DNA from: Mycteria americana
Lineage: Eukaryota; Chordata; Aves; Ciconiiformes; Ciconiidae
Reading direction: 5' to 3'
Length of the DNA stretch: 64,000 nt
Assembly (NCBI RefSeq): GCF_035582795.1
Contig: NC_134366.1
Span: 9,764,161-9,828,160, forward strand
Made by a program: the position numbers and the translations under genes. A model generated the notes under the pieces. It was not told the origin of the DNA. It made no database searches and saw only the letters and a list, made by a program, of their open reading frames with translations. Shown in pieces: positions 38,150-48,200 of this stretch. Numbering within the stretch: position 1 is the stretch's first letter; every line of letters begins with the position of its first letter.

Positions 38150-38233
38150 CTTATCTTTCAGATAAAGACCTCTTGGGTAAGCTTGGTAAATCCTTATCTG
38201 CTAGATAAAGGACCACTATGATGGGCCTTATCG
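38150..38233. promoter_or_regulatory. Cluster of five GATA-factor motifs, two inverted pairs
   Basis: GATA motifs occur as CTTATCT (38150-38156), AGATAA (38160-38165), CTTATCT (38193-38199), AGATAA (38203-38208) and CTTATC (38227-38232). The first four form two closely spaced inverted pairs with 3-base gaps, an arrangement suited to zinc-finger pairs or cooperating GATA factors. Further GATAAA motifs occur at about 38440 and 38464. Motif density alone does not prove function. The call is an inference. Confidence 0.35.
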
Positions 38234-39354
38234 CTTAATTAAATCCTAGTACTATGTACAATGAAGTCAATAATTTGTTATACAAGATAGCACTTCGAAC
38301 TGTGACTGCATTGGATAATGCATCTCTATTGGTTCCCTGTACCACAGCACGCTGTAATGGGTCATGTTCCATAACCTGCTCCTGGGCTGCAAGGAACTCA
38401 TTATAGAAAAGGTGCCCAGCTTAATGTGGACAGCCTGTGATAAATAAATCTGTTGGATCAACTAGATAAACTAAGGTCCCTGGATGAAACTGATTTGATA
38501 TGTAGGGCCTAATTCTGTCAGTCTTCCTTGTAAGGAAATTAGTTGAATGCGAAAGATTTGTGGATTTTGGCCCAAATAAAATACTGATGCTGTCGATCAC
38601 CGTAACGGAAAAATAGTATAACCAAAGTTAATGTTAGAAGATGTTGTGAAACACATGGAACAAACACAGCTACTGAAAAGAACACATGATAAAGTCTAAA
38701 TCCTGATCATCCTTTTACTCATTAAGGTTCATGTCACTCAATGCATTTACATCCACACATATCAGGGCGAAAAAAGAAACTGGTCAATAATAGCTATAGC
38801 ATCTATCACCAGATATCATACTGGCAAGGTCTTCCTGAATACTAAACCCAGTCCACATGATTCTCTTTTCCACACAGACAAACATATTTGCATAAAGAAG
38901 TCTAATAATTGCAATGCTTCACTTCACTAATTGGCTTATTGGTAATGTGCTAGAGTGATCTGTTCCTGAGTTTGTTTGGCAACAACACTTTTGTACATAT
39001 GGATAATCCATAAAATCAGGTGCATTGTATCTCTGAGGCTCTGAAGGACTCCATTATAGCCTAAACCTATTACCCATTAGGCCCAGCAAACACAGAAATG
39101 GCTGTACAATCCAGGAGTCTTTTCCTGGTGAAATGTGGAAAATTTTAGACTTGACATCTGCTACTGGCTCTAATCTTGCTCAGCACTATCAAAATAGAGA
39201 CTCTATGATTGGGATTTATTTCCCTTCACTTTTATCAAGACAGGTCTCCCACAGCTAAGAGCCACCATTCAGCCCATCTAATGTAACTAAAAGGAGGAGG
39301 TTCACACAACGAGCTTAGATTAGGCATCTAACTTTTAGCCAACTAGAGCTAGAG

Positions 39355-39388
39355 ACATTTATTCTTCCCTTACATTTATTCTTCCCTT
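39355..39388. repeat. 17-bp perfect tandem doublet
   Basis: The unit ACATTTATTCTTCCCTT is present twice with no mismatch (39355-39371 and 39372-39388). Confidence 0.95.
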
Positions 39389-42300
39389 AGAAAGAATCCC
39401 CAGGGAGTGTCTGAGCATGCAGCTGTAGCAGTGCTATGACACAGATGTCTGTCCATGAAGGATGGGGCATCAAAATTCTTGGGTGCTCAGTAAGACAAAA
39501 AGGTCCAGATGTGGATCTTGTTCATACTGAAAATGGTGATTGCTTCGAAGTGTGTTATCTTTACTTATTTATGCCAATGATATGCTCAGAACTGCACTGT
39601 CAATGTTAAGCAGAGACAACCCCTGGCCACCGTGATAAACAGGAGTAACCATAAAACGACTCTAGATTATGCCAACCAAAATCATCCCTGTTAGGGCTAT
39701 TATGTAAACTTAGCATCTCCACACATTTACAGGGTTTGTTACAATCATGTTCACGCTTTCATAAAGCTGAGGGCACAAAAACTGCTTCCAGGAACCACGG
39801 TATCGAGGCCAGGCTAAATATGCTCTAAGTTGCTAGAGCTGTGTGCAGGAGTTCTTGGATTTCACAGCTGGGTACTTCTAGCAAATTGTACTCCTTTCTG
39901 TGCATAGTCCCGAAGGATTTCCCCATAAATGCATAGACCTAGTTCTCGCATGTCTGGCAAACTCTTCCTGTACGCTTGCCAAGTTTTAAAGGGCAAGGAA
40001 TCAACAGCTGATAATTTATGCCAGGAACCTACAATGATCCAAATTCACCCCTTGTGTAATTCTGGTAAAGCCAGCAGAGTTCCAGGGGAGAAGTTGTTGG
40101 CTTAGCAAAGTAAATTTTCACTGACATTTGAGGAATACACAGTATCAATTAAAGCAGAGCTAATTATTGCTACTATTATTTGCATTGCAGTAGTTCCCAG
40201 AGGCTTTTAACAGGATTATAGCCTTCTGGTACGAGGAGTTTTTAGGAATGTAAGCTCTGATCTGGAAGTTCATGTACGATAGCTGACATCTGTACCTGTG
40301 TACAATGTCTCTACGTTCAGTGGGGCTCCACAGAGCACAGGGCTTTGCTCGCAGGTATGGCCCACAAGAATTTGGGCCACAGAAGTTGCTTGTGATGAAC
40401 TGAGGTTTGCCTAGAGCCATCACATGTCTTTCCGCTCTTTACAGAGTGGAAGGGGCCAGCCTGGCCTGTGTCCAGAGAAAGCAAGCCCTTCCCAAACCTC
40501 AGCATTTGGGCAAGGGAAATGATGCCGTACATTGGCTCCTTGTCAGGAAACCTTGGGAAACACTCACCCTTTACTTATTCTGACATGTTTATCATGGGGT
40601 ACCACTCCCTTTTCCTAACAATGGGGCATCTTAGACATTTTCCACTTCATTCTCAGTCATTCTTGAAAGGAAGGACTACCTTACATTTGTCAGCTTCACT
40701 CCGATTCCCCTGCTGCCCCTGACACCAGATGAGCTTCCTGGTGAAACAAAGCAAAGCTTAGTCAGTAAGACTCCCAGCATCCAGACTGAAAAAAAAAATT
40801 ACAAATTAAATGCTGTAATATGTTTAACACTTGGATTCCTCTTGCGTTTCTTGATGTCTTTTCTCTAGATACCTAAAATATATTGCAAACACTGGGGTCC
40901 AGAGCAACACATAGGCTTCTGCATGCTGCTCTCAGTTCAGAACCCAAAGCTACAGCCCAAACCTCCCTGCAGCCAGTTGAGGCTGGTAATAATTTATATA
41001 TTTTACACTATACTTCAACAATATATGCATTCTGTTGAGATTTTGATCTTTGGTGGGTGACCAGCTTTCTAGGGACTCCACACGTGACACATTAATAACA
41101 CACTTGACAGACACATTGCTTGTTTAGACCATTTCTCAGCACACAAGCTCTCCTATTCTCCACCCTAGCAGCTGTTTCAGGGGTCCTTAGGTCACATTGC
41201 TCTGAAGAAATTACAGCTGAAATAAGATGCATCAAGTGGATTGCAGACAACAAGGCAGATAAGCTGCAACAAGTGGATAAATAAGTAACAAAAATAGGGG
41301 AGGAAAGGGAAAGAAAAATTACAGCAATAAAAGCTGGTAGACATTAACGCTGCCTGCAGCTCTGAAACTACGGTTAGTCCAGAGGCTGTAACACACTCAG
41401 AATGTTTTCTGTTCGAAGTTTATCACACGAGTGTTTTTCATACACTTTAATTGTTTCAGTCCTCATACTGTTCTCTTTCCTTAATTAAGATGTTTATTAG
41501 TTTTTAATGTCTTTCCCATTTCCTACTCTGCCTTTGCCCTTCTGGGGAATACACTCAAAGAGAAAGCATCTTTCACCTGCGTGTATCTTTTCAGAGGTAT
41601 TGCTGCCTCCTAAGATTGCTGCCACTGTCAGTAGGTCATAGATCAGGCCCAGTGGCACTTATGAGAGAGTGAATTTGCTTTCACACCCCTCATTTGTACA
41701 CTTTAAATCCAGAATTTCCTGTCAGGTGTGACAGAACATTTGCTGCATCACAGGATGTTGCTGAAATAACCAAAGACCTGTTTAGTGTCCGATTTGGAGG
41801 AACTCGTCCGAAGACAGGCTTAACTTCGAATGGAAGATGGTGCCTTGGAGCTAGATGTCACTTTGAGAGGTTCATCACAAGAAGGTTATGAGCCAAGCCC
41901 ATGACCAGACCACCTACCTCAGCCAGCCTGCCATGCTACCAAAACTCAGGTTGGTTTTGCCAGACTGAGTGGGACTAGAATGAAAGCTCATGAAGAGGTA
42001 ACTGTGGTTAAAAAATAAGTCAGGAGCACATTTTCTCTAGGGAATTAGGAGCCATTTGCTGTTGATAACACTGTTCTTACTACCCTCGTATTAATTTTAA
42101 GTGTTTAATGGAATTAAATTTGGAAGTCTGCTTTACTGGATTTCTGACTGGTGATTTTTAACCATTTCAGTGTGTGTGCAAAAATAAATAATAATTTAAA
42201 TAAATTTTAAAAAAACACATTAAAAATGAATGTGTGTGCTCAAAAAATAAGCTACTAAGTATTTTGGAAAGAAATGTTAAAATCAAAAACCAGCATAAAT

Positions 42301-42405
42301 TGAACTGATAGTGACTATTGCAGTGGAAACAGCTTAATGTGGAGAAGTTAGGACACAACAATTTTTACCAATAGGTTTCAAATAACCATAAAAAAACAAG
42401 TTCAG

Positions 42406-42523
42406 CATTATTGTCCCCAGCTAAGAGAGGGAAATCTGAGGCAGCAGATGCAAGGCAACCTGCCCCAGTAACACAGCAAGCAAGTGCAGAACCAGGATTA
42501 CAGGTTTCTTGAGTTCTGGCTCA
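42406..42523 (-). mobile_element. MIR SINE relic
   Basis: On the + strand the order is ATTATTGTCCCC, GGGAAATCTGAGGCAGCAGA, CCTGCCCCAGTAACACAGCA, AGCAAGTGCAGAACCAGGAT, then GTTTCTTGAGTTCTGGCTC. This follows the reverse complement of the MIR consensus (ATTATCCCC, GAAACTGAGGCACAGAGAGG, CTTGCCCAAGGTCACACAGC, AGTAAGTGGCAGAGCCGGGA, then the A/B-box part). The match runs along the whole core and 3' region. MIR is tRNA-derived and predates the bird/mammal split, so this is an ancient fossil. It is one of the better-preserved old repeats in the window. Confidence 0.78.
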
Positions 42524-44471
42524 GTTATTTACTTAATCTCCTTGCAAGACAATCTGTTGCATTCCCAACTGCAGCTGGATTTGCTTTGGAAGACACACAG
42601 GCAAATACATTATTTAGGCAGAACTTCCAAAAGTATTTAAATAAATTGATGATGATTAGTTCATATAAAGTCATTTTAATTCATAGATTGCAGAAGCAGC
42701 AAGTATGTCAGCCCCCATTTACAGAAAAGACACGAGCACATTTGCATTTTATAGCACAGGTTAGGCAGTATTGAGAAAAAGTTGGAGTTTTTTATACAGA
42801 ATCCAGAGCAACTCTAGTTCCTGGAATTTGAAAACTCACAGAAAGTCCTGACTGAAGGCGAGTAGACTCACTATACTTCTATTTGTCATTGTAGTTTAGG
42901 TCCCTGTTCCACACCTGCTGAAGTTCAGACATCTGGGAACGGCCACTTTTTTGTACCAGAGCTGTGCAAAATGGCTGAAGGGTCTGTATATTAACAAACA
43001 GGGTAATAGCGAACTATGCTGTTATTCCTATTTAATATTGGATTAGTGTGTTAAGCAAATGGTAACTTGATTTGTGTTTGGACTGTCACTCGTGGAAATC
43101 AAATCAGCTATTAAAATGAACAAAAATACGGGACATAAAATACCTATAAAATATACTCTTTACATATCTGAATGCCACAAAGATGCTCATTGTGAATATT
43201 GCTTATGTTTAACACTTCATTTCCCAGCCTCAAACAGAAGACATACAGAGAATTATGACAAGAGAGCTAGGAATTGTAACAGGCTGCTGCTGAGACCGGC
43301 CGAGTCTCGCCCCACACACTTCTCCTCCATCCAGGCTTTAAAGGGCCAGGAAAACTCCCTCCCTTGCCAGGAAATCCTTCTGTGTTGCAAACCAGCTACC
43401 TGAAAGAAAGGTTGATACCAAGGATCGATGGCTGAAATCCTGGCCCCACTGAAATCACCATGTTTTTTTACCATTGATAGTAGTAGTGTTCACATTTCAC
43501 CGCCTCCACATCAGGCAATCAGAGCTGGACTGATGGACTATGTATTAAATTATCAGCAAGCATCGCCTACTGATGATCTGTTTCCTAAATTAAAGTCAGA
43601 ATTTGGCTGTGAGTTTGTAGGAATATGTAGAGAATAAATCTCTAGCTGTACAGTTGTGAAGAAAACCTAAGAAATGAGACCAAATGCAATGCAGAGATAA
43701 GTCTGCAGGGAGCCCAGAACAAAGTGACATGAGAACTTCGCTATTCTCATAGCGAGGGTTTAATCAGATAACGCTGATAATTTAAATACTAACATTGTTA
43801 ATTATTTCCATGAGGACTTGTCCACCTGGGAAAGTTTTGCCGTTTACTTGAACTAGTCATGTTATAGTAGGCTCCATTAAACTGTTTTAGATCAGATTGG
43901 GCTTCTTCACAAGTAGTGTAACCTAAAAGTTTGTTTTACATCAAGGAACAATTTTATACTGTGTTTAACCCGGTCTGTGCAGAATGCTACAAATCCTGAT
44001 TCCCATGTTAAAAGGAAACTAGGGAAAGGCAGGAAGGAAACTCAAAAGGAAAACTCTTTCTGGTGAATTACTCTTCTGTGGCACCAGGGATCCAAACTGG
44101 TCTACTCTGCAGCCACACGATCACTAGGTCCTTTGAAAAGGAGAGAGGGAGCACGTAGCTAAGCAGCCAGGAGGGAAGCGCTTAGAGAAAAGGCTAGCAG
44201 AAAAGGACTTTTAGCTTGCAGTGAAACTGGATTTAGCATGTTATGTCACTGAGCCTGTAAAGTATGTACCCAGGTGAAGTTTGAGTGGAAAAGCAAGAAC
44301 TATATGGCCTGAACTATTTTAGTTTAATTTATGCAAGCATTAACTCTCATGCATGCTCAAGCCTTAAATGATGGAGGACCACAGACGTAACATAGCCCAA
44401 ACCATCCCTTTCATGGTGTATTTAAATCCCATTAACTCATGGGGTTTTTTCCACACGAGGCAGGTGAACCT

Positions 44472-44489
44472 GGGGGGGGGGGGGGGGGG
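44472..44489 (+). repeat. Run of 18 guanines
   Basis: An uninterrupted G18 tract about 170 bp before the CpG island. Such a tract can fold into an intramolecular G-quadruplex or arise by slippage. Run length is error-prone in sequencing, so the exact count is uncertain. Confidence 0.85.
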
Positions 44490-44961
44490 AGCAGCTGTAC
44501 CTACAACCTACTGGAACCTCGGTGCAGCCCTATGTGAGCTGGGCATTTCGGAGGCGTTGTGAGTAGCCTCCCACTGTGGCAAGAGACAGCTACAGATCCT
44601 CGTCAGGGAGGCGTGGGGCCGCTGAAAAGCAGCGCCTCTTTCTCCCGTTCCCACTCCCCACTATTTGTCCCGGTCAGGTAAAGGCACCGCAGCCGGCTCG
44701 GCCGCCTCCACACACAGCCAGGCTGCGGACAGCAGCCTCCCTCAGGGCCGGACGCCGATGGGCCTGCTCCCCTGTGAGGGGCAAGCTAGGCCCAGACACC
44801 ACGGACTGCCCGCAAGGACCCCAGGCAGAGTGCGGAACCGCTCGGGCACGGCTCCACGGCCCTTCCCCTGAGCCGCACGGACCCAAGGCCCGAAGGAGCC
44901 ACAGCGCTGTCCTGCCACAGCCGCCATTACGCCCGCACTGCACCCCCACCACATGCCCCGC

Positions 44962-44971
44962 GCGCATGCGC
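44962..44971. promoter_or_regulatory. NRF-1 binding site, perfect palindrome
   Basis: GCGCATGCGC, the core of the NRF-1 consensus, within the CpG island and about 450 bp before the RBM33 start codon. Confidence 0.75.
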
Positions 44972-44992
44972 ATGCCCACCCCTCCGCCGAGG

Positions 44993-44998
44993 CACGTG
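44993..44998. promoter_or_regulatory. E-box CACGTG (USF/MYC/TFE type)
   Basis: GGCACGTGAC, whose reverse complement GTCACGTGCC is close to the USF and TFEB-family consensus. It lies between the first two NRF-1 sites. Confidence 0.6.
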
Positions 44999-45008
44999 AC
45001 GCTCCATG

Positions 45009-45019
45009 GCACATGCGCA
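45009..45019. promoter_or_regulatory. NRF-1-like site
   Basis: GCACATGCGCA fits the NRF-1 consensus with one weaker half. It is the middle of three such sites spaced about 47 and 57 bp apart. Confidence 0.55.
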
Positions 45020-45065
45020 CTCCTGCCCAGCCCGCCGGCCGGCACCGCCGGGAGGAGGCATTTCG

Positions 45066-45075
45066 GCGCATGCGC
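45066..45075. promoter_or_regulatory. NRF-1 binding site, perfect palindrome
   Basis: A second exact GCGCATGCGC palindrome, about 350 bp before the start codon and probably close to the transcription start. Confidence 0.75.
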
Positions 45076-45181
45076 AGAGGGCGCTGACGATGGCCGGCGT
45101 GCGGAGCGTCTGGGCCCCGGCTAACCAACCAGCGGGCCCGCTGCCCGCCCTCCCCGCGAGGGAGGGACCGGTCCTCCGCCG

Positions 45182-45193
45182 TCCCATGATGCA
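45182..45193 (+). promoter_or_regulatory. ZNF143/THAP11-like element
   Basis: TCCCATGATGCA resembles the right half of the ACTACAATTCCCANNATGCA element bound by ZNF143 and THAP11-HCFC1. The ACTACA left half is missing, so affinity is uncertain. Confidence 0.4.
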
Positions 45194-45233
45194 GCGCGGG
45201 GGCGGCGGCGACAGCGACGGTGGTGGCGGCGGC

Positions 45234-45245
45234 GGCCGCCATGTT
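45234..45245 (-). promoter_or_regulatory. YY1/TISU-type motif on the minus strand
   Basis: On the minus strand this reads CAACATGGCGGC. It is an exact fit to the TISU consensus SAASATGGCGGC and contains the YY1 core. In the RBM33 sense direction it is GCCGCCATGTTG, which doubles as a strong Kozak context for the upstream ORF at 45241. YY1 sites of this type usually sit just downstream of transcription starts. Confidence 0.6.
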
Positions 45246-45252
45246 GTGGTAG
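45241..45252 (+). CDS. Four-codon upstream ORF (Met-Leu-Trp-stop) in the RBM33 leader
   Basis: GCCGCC directly precedes ATG TTG TGG TAG. The -6 to -1 context is the textbook Kozak sequence, though +4 is T rather than G. If transcription starts upstream of 45,241, ribosomes would meet this start 174 bases before the RBM33 ATG, and termination after three residues would allow reinitiation. Such minimal uORFs can dampen main-ORF translation. It depends on the transcription start, which is unknown, so the call is conditional. Confidence 0.4.
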   Translation: MLW

Positions 45253-45414
45253 TTTGTTGTTCTCCTGCGGTGGGTGCGTGCGGAGGGGCGGCGGGAGGGC
45301 GAGCCGCCGGGCGCTGAATCCGAGCCCTTCCCCGTCCCCCCGCTCCCCGCCGCTCCTGGGGGCGGCACGGGGTCGCTGCCGGGAGCCGCCGCCGCCTGGG
45401 CGAGGCGAAGAGCC

Positions 45415-45442
45415 ATGGCTGCCGCCTTGGGAGGAGGCGCAG
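45415..45442 (+). CDS. RBM33: RBM33 coding exon 1
   Basis: RBM33 is a nuclear RNA-binding protein with an acidic N-terminus, long proline-rich middle and a C-terminal RRM. The mammalian protein is reported to bind GC-rich transcripts for export and to guide ALKBH5 m6A demethylation. This exon encodes MAAALGGGA and the first base of the next codon. The ATG sits in a good context (G at -3, G at +4), and the MAAALG start agrees with vertebrate RBM33. The donor is CAG|GTGGGT, and the exon ends in phase 1, which matches exon 2. From memory the mammalian Gly/Ala segment before the acidic block is a few residues longer. The exon also contains the 5' UTR upstream of 45415, whose start is not defined. 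Confidence 0.9.
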
Positions 45443-48200
45443 GTGGGTGCCGCGGCCCCGAAGGGCTTCGCCTGGGGGCGGGCGGGGAGCTCGGGGCTCC
45501 GGGGCCTCGCCTGGGGGAGCGGGGCCGGCTGCAACCGTGGCGCAGGGCCTGGCTGGGGGCGGAGCGGCCGGCGGGGCTGAGGGGAGCCGTGGGCTGCGGG
45601 GCCTTCCTGGGGCGGTGGCGCCGCCGTCCCCCGCCGCCTCTCTGCCTCCCGCCTGGGCGGGTTTTGCGTGCTCGGGGGTGCCGGCGGGGCGCGGAGCGGG
45701 TGGGCCCCGCGCTCCCGGGGCGGAGCAGGAGCTCCCCTGGCACCGCAAGGCCCTAGGGGCTCCCCTCTTGCTAATGGGAGTCGGCGTCGTGCGGTGAGGG
45801 GAACTGTTGCCTCCCCTTGGCCGGGGTAGGGCCGGGAAGGGGCAGCAGCTTCATCGCTCACCGCAGGTGCTGGACCTCCGGATGAGATGGATGTGTTTAT
45901 TTAGAGACATTAATTCCCATAGTTTTTACAGCTACAATATGTGACCTGTTTGAATAACTTATCTCTCATCTGAGGAGTAGTTTATAATTTATTTTACAGG
46001 CTGCCCAGAAGCAGAAGGTCTCTTTTACACTTGGAAAGTGTAAAATGAAGTCAGTGCTTGATCCCAGGACTCTCAGGCACGCCACTGCTCTTTTTCTTGA
46101 CTAAGGACACTTCTTCTTACAGCATTTTAAATGACAATTCAAAACCCTCTGTGGTTCCAATTGGTATATTAAGAAAATTTAAAAATGAGAACATTTGTTT
46201 GAGTGATTAAAAGAAAGACTTGCAGGGGTCACACTGGGATGTTCAAGGGAGATACAGTTAAGAGAACATGTCTGTTTCTGGTCCTGTGGGCCTTGGTTTT
46301 GCTAGGAATAACAGTTTTGATAAAGACTGGTCAGAGTTGTCAGTTGACCCACTTGTCCTTGCCTGTACAAAAGTTTGTGATGATTTTAGTCGTTTTTTTC
46401 TGTAAGTAGGTGTCACCGAGAAGAGTGTGGCTTGTCGGCGTGATCACTCATCTAAGTGGTCAGACGGTTCGCTGTTGTTAGCATCACTGGTAACAAAGTA
46501 CATAAACACAACTAAATTTCCTACTGAAGGTAAATGTTACAAAGAAATTCCTAAATTTAGGAGCTGACTTTGGGAAGAAGGCTAGGAAGGACAGCACTGA
46601 TTGGTAAAACAGTAAATATTTGAATATCTTTGGCATTGTTTTAATAGTGTTAAATATATTGCAAAGTTTACATTATTTTACAGAAATCTTTGTGCTAGTT
46701 TCTGTGGTTCAGATCAGTTATATGTAATGTGGAAGTAAACTTTGCATGCATGTTCTACCTCTGGAAGTTTTTTTGTAGCATTATGAGGACAGAGTAATTT
46801 ATAGAAAGTGTCACTTGAAATGTTTTGGTTCTTCTGTTTAAAACTCTGCTGCAAGTTGAATGATCATGCTTTCATGTACCAAGTTGTATGCAGCAGACAA
46901 TCTTCAACTAAGTGGTGAAACTGCAGTTTTGAGACTGTTTTTTTTTTTGTTGTGGAGTACCGTTTGTGTCTAACCATGAATTAGGATCCCTTTGTACTAC
47001 GTGGGCACAAGCAGTTGTTTGTTCAGCATTAACACTATGCTCATCAATAAATGGTGGCCAATTAAACACCATCCTTGCCCCATATAAACAGTGTTTGTTT
47101 AGTCTGGATGATCACTGTGCAGCACTTGACTGAAAGAAGAAACCCAGAGGTGTCACACGCTTATGTCTGTATGACTTGTCAAGGAAAATTCGTGGTTGAT
47201 GTTCTTAAATACACTTTTAAAACCCAGTAAAAAAGCCTAGAACTTACAGGAATGATCTCTGCAACTCTTTTTGGAAAAGGCCTACTATCTAAAGTCAATA
47301 ATGGTAACAAATGGGAAAGAAACCCAGGACTAAGTGGTTATTTGGCTTAAATGTTTTTGGTCAGTTAAAGTTTTACTTGTAGGAACTAATGTTTTGGATT
47401 TAGTTTTTGGACTTCTTGGGGGGAGGGAAAGACTTTAAAACGTGGAGATAACAGCACCCCATTGTTTTCTTAAAAAAAAAAAAAGGCTCTAATGATTGGT
47501 AAAATAGTACGAAATAGGTCTTGGAAAAATAAAAGGAGTGTTAATTTGATGACATTGCAGGATAACAGCTGACAAAGTGAGATAGTTTTGGCTTTGAAGA
47601 TGCAGATTAAAGTTTAAATCTTCTGTAAGGATGCATTGCAGGGCTGAAAAACGAAATGTGAAACTGCTATATCGGCTGAATGTTTAAATATATTTGATGG
47701 AAGGAAGGTGATTTGTCTTTTGGACAGTATGTGTGGACTCACTGGTCACTTAGAATTTTTTATGCTCTTGGGAAATACTGGCTTGATTCAAAGAATAAAA
47801 TATATGTAGTTTTGTGACTGGATACTTGTGTTGGTGCAGCTAAGCTTTCTAAGGATGAAGGTAAAGGCTCTTTTGGTGGTAGGTTTCACAAACATAAACT
47901 TGAAAGTTTTCAAGTGGTGGTCTGTCAGGTCTCTGGGAGTGATTCACAGCTTCATATTACTTCACAAATTCCTTTGCTATGCAGCCTGATTCAACTTGCT
48001 TCTAATTCTAGAATGGCTGTATTGAAACATAGAAGTTCAAGGTGGGTGCGCTAGTGATGATGAGGGACTTTGAGGGCTTATAGCTGTTCATTAGTCCATT
48101 GATATGGTTAAGTCAATGGTTCCCAAACTTTGAATCAAACTTTCATATAAAAACAGAACCAGAGCAAGCATGTTGAATGTTGAGTAACATAATCTTACTT

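Larger units (their letters stand above)
34893..44471. other. Intergenic stretch upstream of RBM33, no recognised gene
   Basis: About 9.5 kb without a supportable reading frame. It is AT-rich with long stretches lacking identifiable repeats. Items listed separately are the GATA cluster (38150-38233), a 17-bp doublet (39355-39388) and a MIR relic (42406-42523). Low-complexity A/T sequence occurs at about 42179-42240. Being just upstream of the promoter and poor in recent repeats, it may hold conserved enhancers, but this needs alignment. Confidence 0.5.
44640..45860 (+). promoter_or_regulatory. RBM33: CpG-island promoter of RBM33
   Basis: Base composition switches abruptly to GC-rich with dense CpG and returns to AT-rich after about 45,860. 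The island surrounds the RBM33 start codon (45415) and extends into intron 1. No TATA box is evident. Three NRF-1-type palindromes (44962, 45010, 45066), a CACGTG E-box (44993-44998), a ZNF143-like CCCATGATGC (45183-45192) and an inverted YY1 motif (45234-45245) lie within 300 bp. This is the usual kit of broadly expressed housekeeping promoters. From these positions the transcription start probably lies at about 45,080-45,230. The exact site cannot be read from sequence. Confidence 0.85.

Noticed and set aside
1..44640. Exons of CNPY1 or another canopy-family gene, expected nearby by synteny
   Set aside because: No conserved canopy peptide block was recognised in frames on either strand. Short exons could be missed by eye, so this is absence of evidence only.
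44742..45748. Long minus-strand open frames (up to 333 codons) across the CpG island
   Set aside because: They are Ala/Pro/Arg/Gly-rich, overlap each other in several frames and overlap the RBM33 promoter and exon 1. GC-rich DNA has few stop codons, so such frames are expected by chance. No domain is visible.
45274..45756. Plus-strand 160-codon frame reading through RBM33 exon 1 into intron 1
   Set aside because: It is in the same reading frame as neither a recognisable protein nor RBM33 beyond exon 1. The exon 1 donor at 45443 and the perfect phase match to exon 2 explain the locus better.
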